Below are positions 1 to 8,840 of a DNA stretch of 64,000 bases, in pieces. The translations under genes were made by a program, and so were the position numbers. This DNA is from Hymenobacter gummosus (GTDB lineage: Bacteria > Bacteroidota > Bacteroidia > Cytophagales > Hymenobacteraceae). Position 1 is the first letter of the stretch. Every line of letters begins with the position of its first letter. Under the pieces are notes generated by a model. It had not been told where the DNA came from and did not search any database. It saw only the letters and a program-made list of their open reading frames with translations. The stretch spans positions 369,608 through 433,607 of the forward strand of contig NZ_RXOF01000005.1 of assembly GCF_003970915.1 (NCBI RefSeq). The letters are read 5' to 3'.

Positions 1-552
1 GCCCGCCAGGGCGCGGCCCACGGCCGGGGCTAGCTGCGCCCGCACCGCCCCCGACTTACCGGCCGGCAGCAGTGCCTGGCCCGGCACCGCGCCGTGCGCC
101 ACTTGGTAGGTAGCCACCAGGTAGGCGGCGTAAGCATCGGCCAGGTCGTTTTCGCGCAGGCCCGAGCCGCTCAGCAGCTTGCGGTACAGCGTGGTGTAAT
201 CAGTGGTGCCGCCCGGCCCGAACGCGGCGGTGAACTGCTGCGCGGCGGCGGCCGGTTTGCCGTGGTTTTGCGCGGCCAGGGCCTGCCGGCGGGCCGTGGC
301 GCTGGGGCTATAGGCGGTGCCGGCCGATTTTGTCGCCGCACCGGCACTCGCGCTTTTGCTCCGGTCCGCGTTGCGCATGGACGCCTCGACGGCGTTGTTG
401 GCCAGCAGCGTATTGGTCTGCGACACGACGCTGCTGGTGAAGTTGTCCATAATCAGCTCGACTGATTGTTGGGCCTGGGCCCCAGGCGCGGCGCCCAGCA
501 GCAGGCCGAGGCTCAGTAACGCGCCCCAGCAGGTTTTTTCGAAGCATTTCAT
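1..552 (-). CDS. Secreted protein, DUF6683-like, 3' end outside the window
   Basis: This is the N-terminal 184 codons of a gene that runs off the left edge. The ATG at 552 opens a signal peptide (hydrophobic LLSLGLLLGAAPGAQA, cleavage near AQA-QQ), so the product is exported. The mature part is Ala/Ser/Gly rich and then carries a segment with DLADAYAAYLVATYQVAHG, which resembles the DUF6683 family of Bacteroidota and Proteobacteria; that family call is from memory of its pattern. No catalytic motif is visible and the function is unknown. It is divergent from the next gene, with about 225 bases between the starts. Confidence 0.6.
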   Translation of the reverse strand, partial: MKCFEKTCWGALLSLGLLLGAAPGAQAQQSVELIMDNFTSSVVSQTNTLLANNAVEASMRNADRSKSASAGAATKSAGTAYSPSATARRQALAAQNHGKPAAAAQQFTAAFGPGGTTDYTTLYRKLLSGSGLRENDLADAYAAYLVATYQVAHGAVPGQALLPAGKSGAVRAQLAPAVGRALAG

Positions 553-777
553 AGTCAAGCGGCAAGGATGGTCTTGTTGACCTTACGCCGCGTCCCGGGT
601 GGGAGTTGGAACCGCGCGAACTGCCCGCTTTCTGGCTGCTTCCCTTTGCTTGCTGCCGCAGCCGGTACTCAGAATGGCAGATTGTAGGCAACTGAACAAC
701 CGGTATTTTTTCGTTGCAGCGTTACCTTGTCAGTCTTCCCGTACAGCCACCGAACGATACTATTACCGCTTCTGACT

Positions 778-1260
778 ATGCGCCTTGCCCTCCGTTTGTT
801 CCCGGTTTTCGGCTTGCTTTTGCTGCTGCCGGGCATTGCGCCATCCGCCCGGGCACAGACCGCCGCCCCCGATTCTACCGCCATCATGATTGAAATAGCG
901 CGTCAGGGTATTGAGCGGATGCGCGCCATCTACGCCGAGCCCGATGATGCCCGGGCCGCCCGGCTAATCGACCAGGCCATCCGGGAAATAGGGCCGCGCT
1001 ACGAGCGGTTTATGCGCTACCAGGCAAGTTTGCCGGCGGAGCAGCAGGACCAGCTAGCGGCCCGCATGCAGCAACAGCCGTGGTTTCGGGCGCTGCGCGA
1101 GTTCAGCCTGAGCGCGGAGTACCGCGGCTTTCAGGCCCGGGCCAACCGTCACCCGGCGCTAAAAGCGGCGGCAGCCCGGCTGCAACAGGCCGAATACCTG
1201 CAGATTCAGCACCACGGCGGCCCGGCGGGCAGCGCGCCAGCCGGCGCCCGGCCGCTGTAG
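778..1260 (+). CDS. Small secreted protein of unknown function
   Basis: The gene encodes 160 residues from the ATG at 778, chosen because it starts a clear signal peptide (RLFPVFGLLLLLPGIAPSA, cleavage near ARA-Q). An in-frame start at 727 would put 17 implausible residues before it. The mature part is mostly helical and charged, with many Arg, Glu and Gln, and ends in a Gly/Ala/Pro tail. A TACCTTGT sequence near 722 resembles the -7 element. I do not recognise the family. Confidence 0.55.
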   Translation: MRLALRLFPVFGLLLLLPGIAPSARAQTAAPDSTAIMIEIARQGIERMRAIYAEPDDARAARLIDQAIREIGPRYERFMRYQASLPAEQQDQLAARMQQQPWFRALREFSLSAEYRGFQARANRHPALKAAAARLQQAEYLQIQHHGGPAGSAPAGARPL

Positions 1261-1494
1261 GGCTCGGCTCACGATGTAGTCGGTGAATAGGCGGCTGCAA
1301 GGTCATTGCCGATCAGGTTCGTGGCCCAGCAAGCTAATTCCGTCTGCCCTTCTCTGGGCTCCAAAGCTTGGCCCTGGACAAAAGCAGATTAAAGTCCTTA
1401 ATAGCACAACTTTACCTGTTATAACAGGTATCTTCTCAACGAAATATTAGCCCGGCTGGGCAGTTCAGTTTCGATTATTTCTTCAATCTTCGAC

Positions 1495-3156
1495 ATGAAA
1501 GCAGTTCTACTACTCACCGCTGCCACGGCCTGGACCTCCTTATTCGCCGAAATGGCCGCGGCCCAGGCGCCAACCAGCCTGCTGCCGGTGCGCAACGCCT
1601 TAGCAGTGCCCCGCTCGGCAACGGTTTCAGCTACGCTGCCGCGGGCGCTGTCGGCCGGTGCTGTGCTGACGGTCTTCAGCCAACAAGCCGGCGGCCGAAA
1701 AGCTGGCACCGCTACCATTGCCGGCAACACCGTCGTCTTCACCCCGGCCACCGGTTTCAAGCCGGGTGAGCAGCTGACAGCCGTCGTGACCGATGGCAGC
1801 GTGAAATACCTCTGGCAGTTTACCGCCGCCACGGGCGCTGGTACGGGCGTGTTTGGCGGCGGCAGTGACACGCCTGTGTCGCAAACCTCGATGGTTACGG
1901 GGGACATCGACGGCGACGGGGACCTGGACGCGGTGGTGCCGACCAATGGCACCGCCCTCGACCTGTTGCTCAACGACGGTACCGGCGCCTTGACCCAGCG
2001 CAGCTTGAGCACCGGCTCTAACTCCGTCAACGTGGCTCTGCTTGGCGACATCGACAACGACGGGGACTTGGACTTGCTGGCCACGCGCAATACGGCCGTA
2101 GCCACCCGGATTTTTCTGCTCCGTAACAACAACGGCACTTTCACGGGCCCTGCCGACATCATCAGCTCCACCAACGGCTCAGGTATTCCGGCCGTGGCCC
2201 TGGGTGATATGGATAGCGACGGCGACCAGGATATCGTTATGCAGCGGGGCGGGACACCTCAGGCCGAAGTGCTTTTCAACGACGGCAGCGGCTCGTTTGC
2301 TGGCAACGTCATCATCACGCTTCCCAGTGATGCGCGGCGCCTGCAGCTTCACGACCTGGACAACGACGGTGACCTGGATGTACTGGCTGCCACCAGCCGT
2401 GGCCTCAGCATCCGCCTGAACAACGGGTCAGCAGCCACTTTCACTGCTGTCCCCGATGTGGCTGAAACCAGCTACACCGGCACCATTGCCGTCGGGGATA
2501 TCGACGGCGACGGAGACCTGGATGTCATCATTCCGCCCTTCGACTACAACGGGGTTATTTACGTGCGGCTCAACAACGGCAATGCCGCGTTTGCCCCCGC
2601 CACCCAACTGCTGGCCGTGCCCTACGCCACGGAAGTAGCCCTCGGCGACGTAGACAACGACGGCGACCTGGATATTTTGGCCACGGCTCCGGGTGGCAAC
2701 GTCGGCATCAGTCGCAACAACGGCACTGGCTCCTTTAGCGTCGCCTCCACGCTCAGCGTCGGTCAGCGCAGCGCACAGTCCCTCGCACTGGTCGATATGA
2801 ACAACGACGGGGCCCTCGACCTGGTGTTTGGCAACTATGGCCAAAGCTCCAACCAGCTCAGCGTCCGCCTGAACGGCACGGCGGCCCCCACCAGCACCCT
2901 AGATGCTTCTGCCGCCTCGTTCCAGCTCTGGCCCAACCCGCTCGGGCCGGGCAATGCGCTACAGTTGACCCTGGCCGCCGCCGCTCCCACGGCATCCTAC
3001 TTCCTGCTGAACGGGCTCGGGCAGGCAGTACGGGCTCAGACCTTCAGCGGCCAGCGCACCAGCATCAGTTCCGCGGGGTTGGCCAGTGGGGTGTACCTGC
3101 TCAAAGTACAGGTGCCGGGCCAGTTGCCAGTGTCGCGCCGCGTGGTCGTCGAATGA
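1495..3156 (+). CDS. FG-GAP/VCBS repeat protein with T9SS C-terminal sorting domain
   Basis: The 553-residue product has a signal peptide (ends near AAAQAP) and a short beta-rich N-terminal domain (about 30-110). Six or seven FG-GAP/VCBS repeats follow (about 125-460), with calcium-binding DxDxDGDxD loops such as GDIDGDGDLDAV and GDVDNDGDLDIL. These repeats usually fold as a beta-propeller on the cell surface. Residues about 475-553 form a type A T9SS sorting domain (WPNP, GLASGVYLLKV, then a short basic end), so it should cross the outer membrane by T9SS and be anchored or released. A strong terminator follows. The ligand cannot be inferred. Confidence 0.9.
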   Translation: MKAVLLLTAATAWTSLFAEMAAAQAPTSLLPVRNALAVPRSATVSATLPRALSAGAVLTVFSQQAGGRKAGTATIAGNTVVFTPATGFKPGEQLTAVVTDGSVKYLWQFTAATGAGTGVFGGGSDTPVSQTSMVTGDIDGDGDLDAVVPTNGTALDLLLNDGTGALTQRSLSTGSNSVNVALLGDIDNDGDLDLLATRNTAVATRIFLLRNNNGTFTGPADIISSTNGSGIPAVALGDMDSDGDQDIVMQRGGTPQAEVLFNDGSGSFAGNVIITLPSDARRLQLHDLDNDGDLDVLAATSRGLSIRLNNGSAATFTAVPDVAETSYTGTIAVGDIDGDGDLDVIIPPFDYNGVIYVRLNNGNAAFAPATQLLAVPYATEVALGDVDNDGDLDILATAPGGNVGISRNNGTGSFSVASTLSVGQRSAQSLALVDMNNDGALDLVFGNYGQSSNQLSVRLNGTAAPTSTLDASAASFQLWPNPLGPGNALQLTLAAAAPTASYFLLNGLGQAVRAQTFSGQRTSISSAGLASGVYLLKVQVPGQLPVSRRVVVE

Positions 3157-3176
3157 CACCCGGGTTACAGAGTAGA

Positions 3177-3206
3177 AAGGACGGCTCCAAAGGCCGTCCT
3201 TTTTTG
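3177..3206 (+). terminator. Rho-independent terminator of the FG-GAP gene
   Basis: The stem GGACGGC/GCCGTCC, extended by AAA/TTT, is followed by six T residues and starts about 20 bases after the stop codon. Confidence 0.9.
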
Positions 3207-3271
3207 TTACTCTGATACGCAAAAACTCCCGCCGCCGCAACGTTTCCTTTCCCCGCTAGCGGCGGTAACTT

Positions 3272-3279
3272 TACTTTTG
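3272..3279 (+). promoter_or_regulatory. Bacteroidota -7 element (TACTTTTG) for dnaE
   Basis: TACTTTTG matches the TAnnTTTG consensus 35 bases before the dnaE ATG. No good TTG -33 box is seen at the expected distance. Confidence 0.5.
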
Positions 3280-3314
3280 GTTTGGTGGCCTAATGCCGCC
3301 GGACCCGCTTGCCC

Positions 3315-6300
3315 ATGCCCACGTTCTCGCACCTGCACTGCCACACCCAATATTCCCTGCTCGACGGCCAGGCCAGCATCAGCGCGCTGATGAAAAAGGC
3401 CCAGAAGGACGGCATGCCCGCCGTGGCCCTCACCGACCACGGGAACATGTTCGGGGCGTTCAACTTCGTGGCCGAGGCCAACAAGTACAACGTCAAGCCC
3501 ATTGTCGGCTGCGAGTTCTATTTGGTGGAGGACCGGCACAAGAAAACCTTCAGCCGGGAAAAGGGCGAGCGGGACAACCGCTTCCACCAGCTGCTGCTGG
3601 CCAAGGACCAGGCCGGCTATCAGAACCTGGCCAAGCTCTGCTCCATGAGCTTTATCGAGGGCACGTACTCCAAGTACCCGCGCATCGATAAGGAGCTGCT
3701 GCTGCAGTACCACGAGGGCCTGATTGCTACCTCCTGCTGCATCGGGGCTGAGATTCCGCAGGCTTTGCTGTGGAAATCGGAGGAAGAGGCGGAAAAGCTG
3801 CTGCGCTGGTGGCTGGACTTGTTTGGCGAGGACTACTACATCGAAATCCAGCGCCACGGCATCGAGAACATCGACAACACGGGCAAGAGCCAGGAGGACC
3901 TGAACCAGACGCTGCTCAAGTGGGCGCAGAAGTATAACGTCAAGGTCATTGCCACCAACGACTCGCACTACGTCGATCAGCAGGACTTCGCCCCGCACGA
4001 TTTGCTCTTGTGCGTGAACACCGGCGAGGAGCACAGCATCCCGGTCGGTGACTTCCAGACCAAGTACTTCCGTCTGATTTCGGGTCAGAACGAGGTGCTA
4101 TACGACCACCTCGACAACCTGCGCCCCCTGGCCGGCCGCGACGACGCCGTGCGCCGCCAGCTCATGCGCATCGACGAGGAGCTGCAGATGCCCAAGCCCA
4201 AGTCGCGCTTCGGCTTCCCCAACGACCAGTTCTACTTCAAGACCCAGGCGGAAATGGCGAACCTGTTCGCCGACGTGCCCGAAAGCCTGGATAACACCAA
4301 CGAAATCGTTGACAAAATCACGCCGCCCAAGCTGGCGCGCGACATCCTGCTCCCCAACTTCCCGCTGCCGGCCGGCTTTGCCAACGCCGACGAGTTCCTG
4401 CGCGAGCTGACCTACGTGGGCGCGTTCGGCCCGAGTGCGGGCAAGGGCATCGTGACGATGACCAAGCCGCCGCGCTACTCCGAGCGCACGCCCGAAATCG
4501 AGGAACGACTGGAATACGAGCTGCGCATCATCCAGACGATGGGCTTCGCCGGCTACTTCCTCATCGTGCAGGACTTTATCAACAAGGGCCGCGACATGGG
4601 CGTGGCCGTGGGCCCGGGCCGCGGCTCGGCGGCCGGCTCGGCGGTGGCCTACTGCGTGGGCATCACCAACATCGACCCCATCAAGTACAGCCTGCTGTTC
4701 GAGCGTTTTCTGAACCCGGAGCGCGTGTCGATGCCCGATATCGACATTGACTTCGACGACGTGAACCGCCAGCGCGTCATCGACTACGTGGTGGACAAGT
4801 ACGGCAAGACCCAGGTGGCCCAGATCATCACCTTCGGTACGATGGCGGCCAAGTCCAGCATCAAGGACGTGGCGCGGGCTATGGAGCTGCCCCTGCCCGC
4901 CACCAACGAGCTGACCAAGATGGTGCCCGAAAAGCCCGGCACCACCCTGAACGACGCCTTCGCCGAAAACCCGGAGCTGGACTACATCCTGCGCGACGAG
5001 GCGCCCGACAACCTGCGCGGGCAGATTCTGCGGCTGGCCCACAAGCTGGAAGGTTCGGTGCGCAACACCGGCATCCACGCCGCCGGCGTCATCATCGCCC
5101 CCGACGACATTACGAAGTACATCCCGGTATCGACCTCTAAGGACTCGGATCTGCTGGTCACGCAGTTCGACGGCAAGGTCATCGAGTCGGCGGGGATGCT
5201 GAAGATGGACTTTCTGGGGCTGAAGACGCTCACGATTATCGTGGACGCGCTGACGCTCATCAAGAAAAACCACGGCGTCGACATCAACATCGACGACATT
5301 CCGCTCGACGACCCCAAGACCTACGAGCTGTACCAGCGCGGCGACACCATCGGCACGTTCCAGTTCGAATCCGAGGGCATGCGCATGTACCTCAAGGACC
5401 TCAAGCCCACCAACATTGAGGACCTGATTGCCATGAACGCCCTCTACCGTCCGGGCCCGATGCAGTTCATCCCGAACTTCATCAACCGCAAGCACGGGCG
5501 CGAGGAAATCGACTACCCGCACGAGCTGCTGGAGCCCATCCTGAACTACTCTCAGGGCATCATGGTGTACCAGGAGCAGATCATGCAGACGGCCCAGATA
5601 CTGGCCGGCTATTCCCTCGGCGGCGCCGACCTGCTGCGCCGCGCCATGGGTAAGAAGGACATGAAGAAGATGGCGCTGGAGCGGGAGAAATTCTGCAAAG
5701 GCGCCCTGGAGCTGCACGGCATCAAGGAAAAGAAGGCCAACGAGGTCTTCGACGTGATGGAGAAGTTTGCGGCCTACGGCTTCAACCGCTCCCACTCCGC
5801 CGCCTACTCGGTGGTGGCTTACCAGACGGGCTACCTCAAGGCCAACTACCCCGCCGAGTACATGGCCGCCGTGCTGACCAACAACATGTCGGACATCAAA
5901 AAGGTGACCTTCTTCATCGAGGAGGCGCGCCGGCAGGGCGTGCAGGTGCTCGGGCCGGACGTGAACGAATCGGTGCTCAAGTTCAACGTGAACGAGAAGG
6001 GCCAGATTCGTTTCGGCATGGCTGCCGTGAAGGGCGCCGGCGAAGCCGCTATCGAGAACATCGTGGCCGAGCGCGAGAAAAAGGGCCCGTACACCGATAT
6101 TTTCGACTTCGCCAAGCGCGTGAACCTGCGCGCCGTCAACAAGAAGACCTTCGAAAGCCTGGCCCTGTCCGGCGCCTTCGACTCGTTTGAGCGCTACCAC
6201 CGCCGGCAGTTCGTGGAAGCCCCCAGCGGCGACCAGAACCTCATCGACAAGGCCGTGAAGCTCGGCCAGCAGCACCAGGCCGACAAGGACTCGGCCCAGC

Positions 6301-7031
6301 AGAGTTTGTTTGGCGGCGGGGCCTTTGGGGCCGTGGCTATGCCCCTGCCCAAAGTGCCCGACATGGAGCCCTGGCCCGCCACCGAGCAGCTACGCCGCGA
6401 AAAAGACGTGGTGGGTTTCTACCTCTCGGGCCACCCCTTGGACGACTTCAAGCTGGAAATCGACTCGTACTGCACCTGCGCGCTCGACAAAATCGAGACG
6501 TACAAAAACCGCGACATCAACGTGGCCGGGCTGATTTCCAACGTGATGTTCAAGACCACCAAGACCGGGCAGCCCTTCGTCTCGTTCAACATCGAAGACT
6601 ACGACTCCTCGCTGAACCTGGCCTTGTTCCGCGATGATTACACCCGCTTTTCGGCCCTGATCAACCCGCGCAACTACGATAAGGAGCAGGTGCCGCCCAT
6701 GTTCATCCGCGGCAAGTACGCCCCCCGCTTCCGCGACTCCGACCAGTTCGAGTTCAAGGTCATGACCATGGAGCCGCTGATCAACGTGGCCGAGAAGCTG
6801 GCCGGTGGCGTGCGCGTGCAGCTTGACCTGCGCACCATCACCGAGCCGTTCATGGACCGCTTCATGGCCGCCGTGGAGGAGTGCGCCGGCTCGAAAAAGC
6901 TGGAAATCAAGTTCGCCGAGCCCCACGAGCACCTGACGGTAGATACCTACTCGCGCAAGTACCGCATCGAGCCCAAGTCGTTCATTTTCAAGATGCGCGA
7001 GATGGAAATTGACGCCTGCCAGCTGATTTAG
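3315..7031 (+). CDS. dnaE: DNA polymerase III subunit alpha
   Basis: The 1238-residue product is the replicative DNA polymerase catalytic subunit of the C family. An N-terminal PHP domain opens with HLHCHTQYSLLDG (about 6-18). The palm carries the catalytic acidic motif PDIDIDFDD (about 474-482), preceded by the GPGRGSAAGS segment. A helix-hairpin-helix region and an OB-fold (about 1070-1170, VAGLISNVMFKTTKTGQPFVSF) follow. Length and order fit dnaE1 of Bacteroidota. The ATG at 3315 is preferred over an in-frame TTG two codons earlier. A long ORF on the opposite strand here is a composition artefact. Confidence 0.98.
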   Translation: MPTFSHLHCHTQYSLLDGQASISALMKKAQKDGMPAVALTDHGNMFGAFNFVAEANKYNVKPIVGCEFYLVEDRHKKTFSREKGERDNRFHQLLLAKDQAGYQNLAKLCSMSFIEGTYSKYPRIDKELLLQYHEGLIATSCCIGAEIPQALLWKSEEEAEKLLRWWLDLFGEDYYIEIQRHGIENIDNTGKSQEDLNQTLLKWAQKYNVKVIATNDSHYVDQQDFAPHDLLLCVNTGEEHSIPVGDFQTKYFRLISGQNEVLYDHLDNLRPLAGRDDAVRRQLMRIDEELQMPKPKSRFGFPNDQFYFKTQAEMANLFADVPESLDNTNEIVDKITPPKLARDILLPNFPLPAGFANADEFLRELTYVGAFGPSAGKGIVTMTKPPRYSERTPEIEERLEYELRIIQTMGFAGYFLIVQDFINKGRDMGVAVGPGRGSAAGSAVAYCVGITNIDPIKYSLLFERFLNPERVSMPDIDIDFDDVNRQRVIDYVVDKYGKTQVAQIITFGTMAAKSSIKDVARAMELPLPATNELTKMVPEKPGTTLNDAFAENPELDYILRDEAPDNLRGQILRLAHKLEGSVRNTGIHAAGVIIAPDDITKYIPVSTSKDSDLLVTQFDGKVIESAGMLKMDFLGLKTLTIIVDALTLIKKNHGVDINIDDIPLDDPKTYELYQRGDTIGTFQFESEGMRMYLKDLKPTNIEDLIAMNALYRPGPMQFIPNFINRKHGREEIDYPHELLEPILNYSQGIMVYQEQIMQTAQILAGYSLGGADLLRRAMGKKDMKKMALEREKFCKGALELHGIKEKKANEVFDVMEKFAAYGFNRSHSAAYSVVAYQTGYLKANYPAEYMAAVLTNNMSDIKKVTFFIEEARRQGVQVLGPDVNESVLKFNVNEKGQIRFGMAAVKGAGEAAIENIVAEREKKGPYTDIFDFAKRVNLRAVNKKTFESLALSGAFDSFERYHRRQFVEAPSGDQNLIDKAVKLGQQHQADKDSAQQSLFGGGAFGAVAMPLPKVPDMEPWPATEQLRREKDVVGFYLSGHPLDDFKLEIDSYCTCALDKIETYKNRDINVAGLISNVMFKTTKTGQPFVSFNIEDYDSSLNLALFRDDYTRFSALINPRNYDKEQVPPMFIRGKYAPRFRDSDQFEFKVMTMEPLINVAEKLAGGVRVQLDLRTITEPFMDRFMAAVEECAGSKKLEIKFAEPHEHLTVDTYSRKYRIEPKSFIFKMREMEIDACQLI

Positions 7032-7051
7032 AGTCATCAAAATGACGAACT

Positions 7052-7184
7052 AAAGAACGTCATTCCGAGCTTGTCGAGGAATCTCGCGTGCTGATGCCAG
7101 ATAGTACATTCCTCGTCGGACGAAGAAATTACTCTCGGAAGTCAGCACGCGAGATTCCTCGACAAGCTCGGAATGACGTTCTTT
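7052..7184. repeat. Perfect 43-bp inverted repeat (REP-like)
   Basis: Arms 7052-7094 and 7142-7184 are exact reverse complements separated by 47 bases. Each arm contains the dispersed palindrome CGTCATTCCGAGCTTGTCGA and so on, which recurs with changes at 61425 and 63807. It lies in the 309-base gap between dnaE and trxA and could also act as a terminator for dnaE. Confidence 0.9.
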
Positions 7185-7267
7185 TTCTTTGGTGCTATCG
7201 GGAACCACATAGCCAAACCCGGATATTTGAACTTTCCAGCGGGCCGCATGTTTGACATCCAATCTGC

Positions 7268-7275
7268 TACCTTGC
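7268..7275 (+). promoter_or_regulatory. Possible -7 element (TACCTTGC) for trxA
   Basis: TACCTTGC is one mismatch from TAnnTTTG and lies 65 bases before the trxA start. No -33 box is visible at normal spacing. Confidence 0.3.
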
Positions 7276-7340
7276 GCGCCCAATCTGCGTAAGCAGCTTA
7301 CTCAACACTGACACCCACTCCTTAACAATTGACTACGACA

Positions 7341-7670
7341 ATGGGACACAAAGCCATTGAAATCACCGACGCCAACTTCGACGAAATCATCAACTCGGAT
7401 AAGCCCGTGCTGGTGGACTTCTGGGCCGAATGGTGCGGTCCGTGCCGCATGGTAGGCCCGGTAGTAGAAGAGCTGGCCGGCGAATACGAAGGCAAAGCTG
7501 TTATCGGCAAAGTTGACGTGGACGCTAACCCGCAGACGTCCATGAAGTTCGGCATCCGCAGCATCCCCACGCTGCTGGTGTTCAAGAACGGCCAAGTGGT
7601 TGACAAGCAGGTTGGTGCCGTGCCCAAGCACGTACTGGCCCAGAAGCTTGACGCCCAGGTAACCGCCTAA
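7341..7670 (+). CDS. trxA: Thioredoxin
   Basis: The 109-residue protein is a full-length classical thioredoxin. The active site is WCGPC (residues 31-35) in the context [13 protein letters not shown], with the conserved cis-Pro in SIPTLLVF. It reduces disulfides in cytosolic proteins using electrons from thioredoxin reductase. No signal peptide is present. The ATG at 7341 fits the usual N-terminus; an in-frame TTG at 7329 is less likely. The gene appears to be monocistronic, followed directly by a terminator. Confidence 0.97.
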   Translation: MGHKAIEITDANFDEIINSDKPVLVDFWAEWCGPCRMVGPVVEELAGEYEGKAVIGKVDVDANPQTSMKFGIRSIPTLLVFKNGQVVDKQVGAVPKHVLAQKLDAQVTA

Positions 7671-7698
7671 ATCCCGACGGCTGCGCGCCGTTCATGCA

Positions 7699-7734
7699 AA
7701 AGCCCCGCCGCCTGAATACAGGTGGCGGGGCTTT
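7699..7734 (+). terminator. trxA terminator
   Basis: AAAGCCCCGCCGCCT pairs with AGGTGGCGGGGCTTT around a short loop. The A/T ends mean it may also serve the converging TonB gene. Confidence 0.85.
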
Positions 7735-7774
7735 GTTGTTGAAAGCCCGGCTCGTCTGTTCAACTCCGGCGGCT

Positions 7775-8713
7775 CTACCAGTTGGCGCGGGCCTCTACCG
7801 GCGGCGTGGGCGGCGGCTTGGGGCCACCAAACAGGCTGAACTGCGGCGCGAAGTAAATCGGGACGGTATAGGTGAAGCTGGTGGGCACGTTGTACTCGCG
7901 GCCGGGACGGAAGCGGGGCAGGCTGGCCACCACGCGCTTGGCCTCGTTGTCGGCGTCGGGTGAGAGGCCGCGCAGCACGCGCACCTGCCCTACCCGGCCG
8001 TCTTCGCCCACGGTGTAGCTCACGTACACCTTGCCGGTAATGCCCTTGCGCCGGGCCTCGCGCGGGTAGTTGGTATGCCGGGCCAGGTATTCCAGCAACG
8101 CTGCCTCCCCACCCGGAAACTCGGGGGCCTGGCGCCGCAGCGGTAAGCCCTCGTAGCGGCTGCCGTCTTCGTTGTACAGCGTCAGGGCGGTGGGCTGACC
8201 GGCCTGGGTGGTTTCCACCGCGGCGGGCTGGCCGGAACTATAGTAGTAGTGCCACTCGCCGGTGGGGCGGTCGGCCAGGTAGTTGCCGGTGGAGCGGCGC
8301 TGCCCGTTGGGATGCACGCTCAGCCAGCGGCCCACCCGCTCGCCGTGGTGATATTCGCCGCGCTGCTGCACCCTGCCGTCTTCGTACCACGATACGTACA
8401 GGCCCTCGGGCTCGTCGTCCTGAAAGTGTACCTGACTGGCCTTGGCGCCGTTGGCGTGAAAGCCGGTAAACAAGCCGCTGCGGCGCGGCGGGTCGATGCT
8501 GGCCAGGAAGCCCCGCAGCAGCAGCGTGCCGTTCATGGCAAACTCGCGCATGGGGTGCAGGCCGGCTTCGAGCTGCTGCTCCACCACGCGGTAATGCGTG
8601 GCGCTGTCGGGCACGGTCGGCTGGTTCTGCTCGTTCAGGTACACGGCGGGCAGGCTCTGGGCCACCGCAGCCGGTGTGCCGCCCAACAGCAAAACTGCCA
8701 GCCAAGCCTTCAT
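7775..8713 (-). CDS. TonB C-terminal domain protein with MORN/YwqK-like repeats
   Basis: The 312-residue product has a signal peptide (cleavage near AVAQS). The middle (about 90-185) has repeats of the YwqK/MORN_2 type, such as GEWHYYYSSGQ and SWYEDGRVQQRGEY. The C-terminus (about 195-295) is a TonB domain, with EFPGGEAALLEYLARHTNYP followed by GKVYVSYTVGEDGRV. In Bacteroidota such proteins are often annotated as energy-transducer TonB. This one has a cleavable-looking signal instead of a long periplasm-spanning anchor, so a role as an envelope partner protein is as likely as a true energy transducer. It converges with trxA. Confidence 0.85.
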   Translation of the reverse strand: MKAWLAVLLLGGTPAAVAQSLPAVYLNEQNQPTVPDSATHYRVVEQQLEAGLHPMREFAMNGTLLLRGFLASIDPPRRSGLFTGFHANGAKASQVHFQDDEPEGLYVSWYEDGRVQQRGEYHHGERVGRWLSVHPNGQRRSTGNYLADRPTGEWHYYYSSGQPAAVETTQAGQPTALTLYNEDGSRYEGLPLRRQAPEFPGGEAALLEYLARHTNYPREARRKGITGKVYVSYTVGEDGRVGQVRVLRGLSPDADNEAKRVVASLPRFRPGREYNVPTSFTYTVPIYFAPQFSLFGGPKPPPTPPVEARANW

Positions 8714-8840
8714 AGGGGTCGGAGTAAAAACAAGCCTTTCCGAAATATACGCTACCGGCGCAAAAAGGAAGTCAACTGCCCCGGTTTTTTACAAAATTTA
8801 ACGCCGGCCGTGGCGCCACCCACGGCCGGCGTCGGGCGCC

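Noticed and set aside
4098-6275. A 725-codon ORF antisense to dnaE
   Set aside because: It is rich in Val, His, Leu, Gln and Gly, the expected shadow of a high-GC gene read in reverse; dnaE is unambiguous.
7052-7184. An insertion sequence remnant
   Set aside because: The inverted arms are close together and match the dispersed REP-like unit; no transposase sequence is present.
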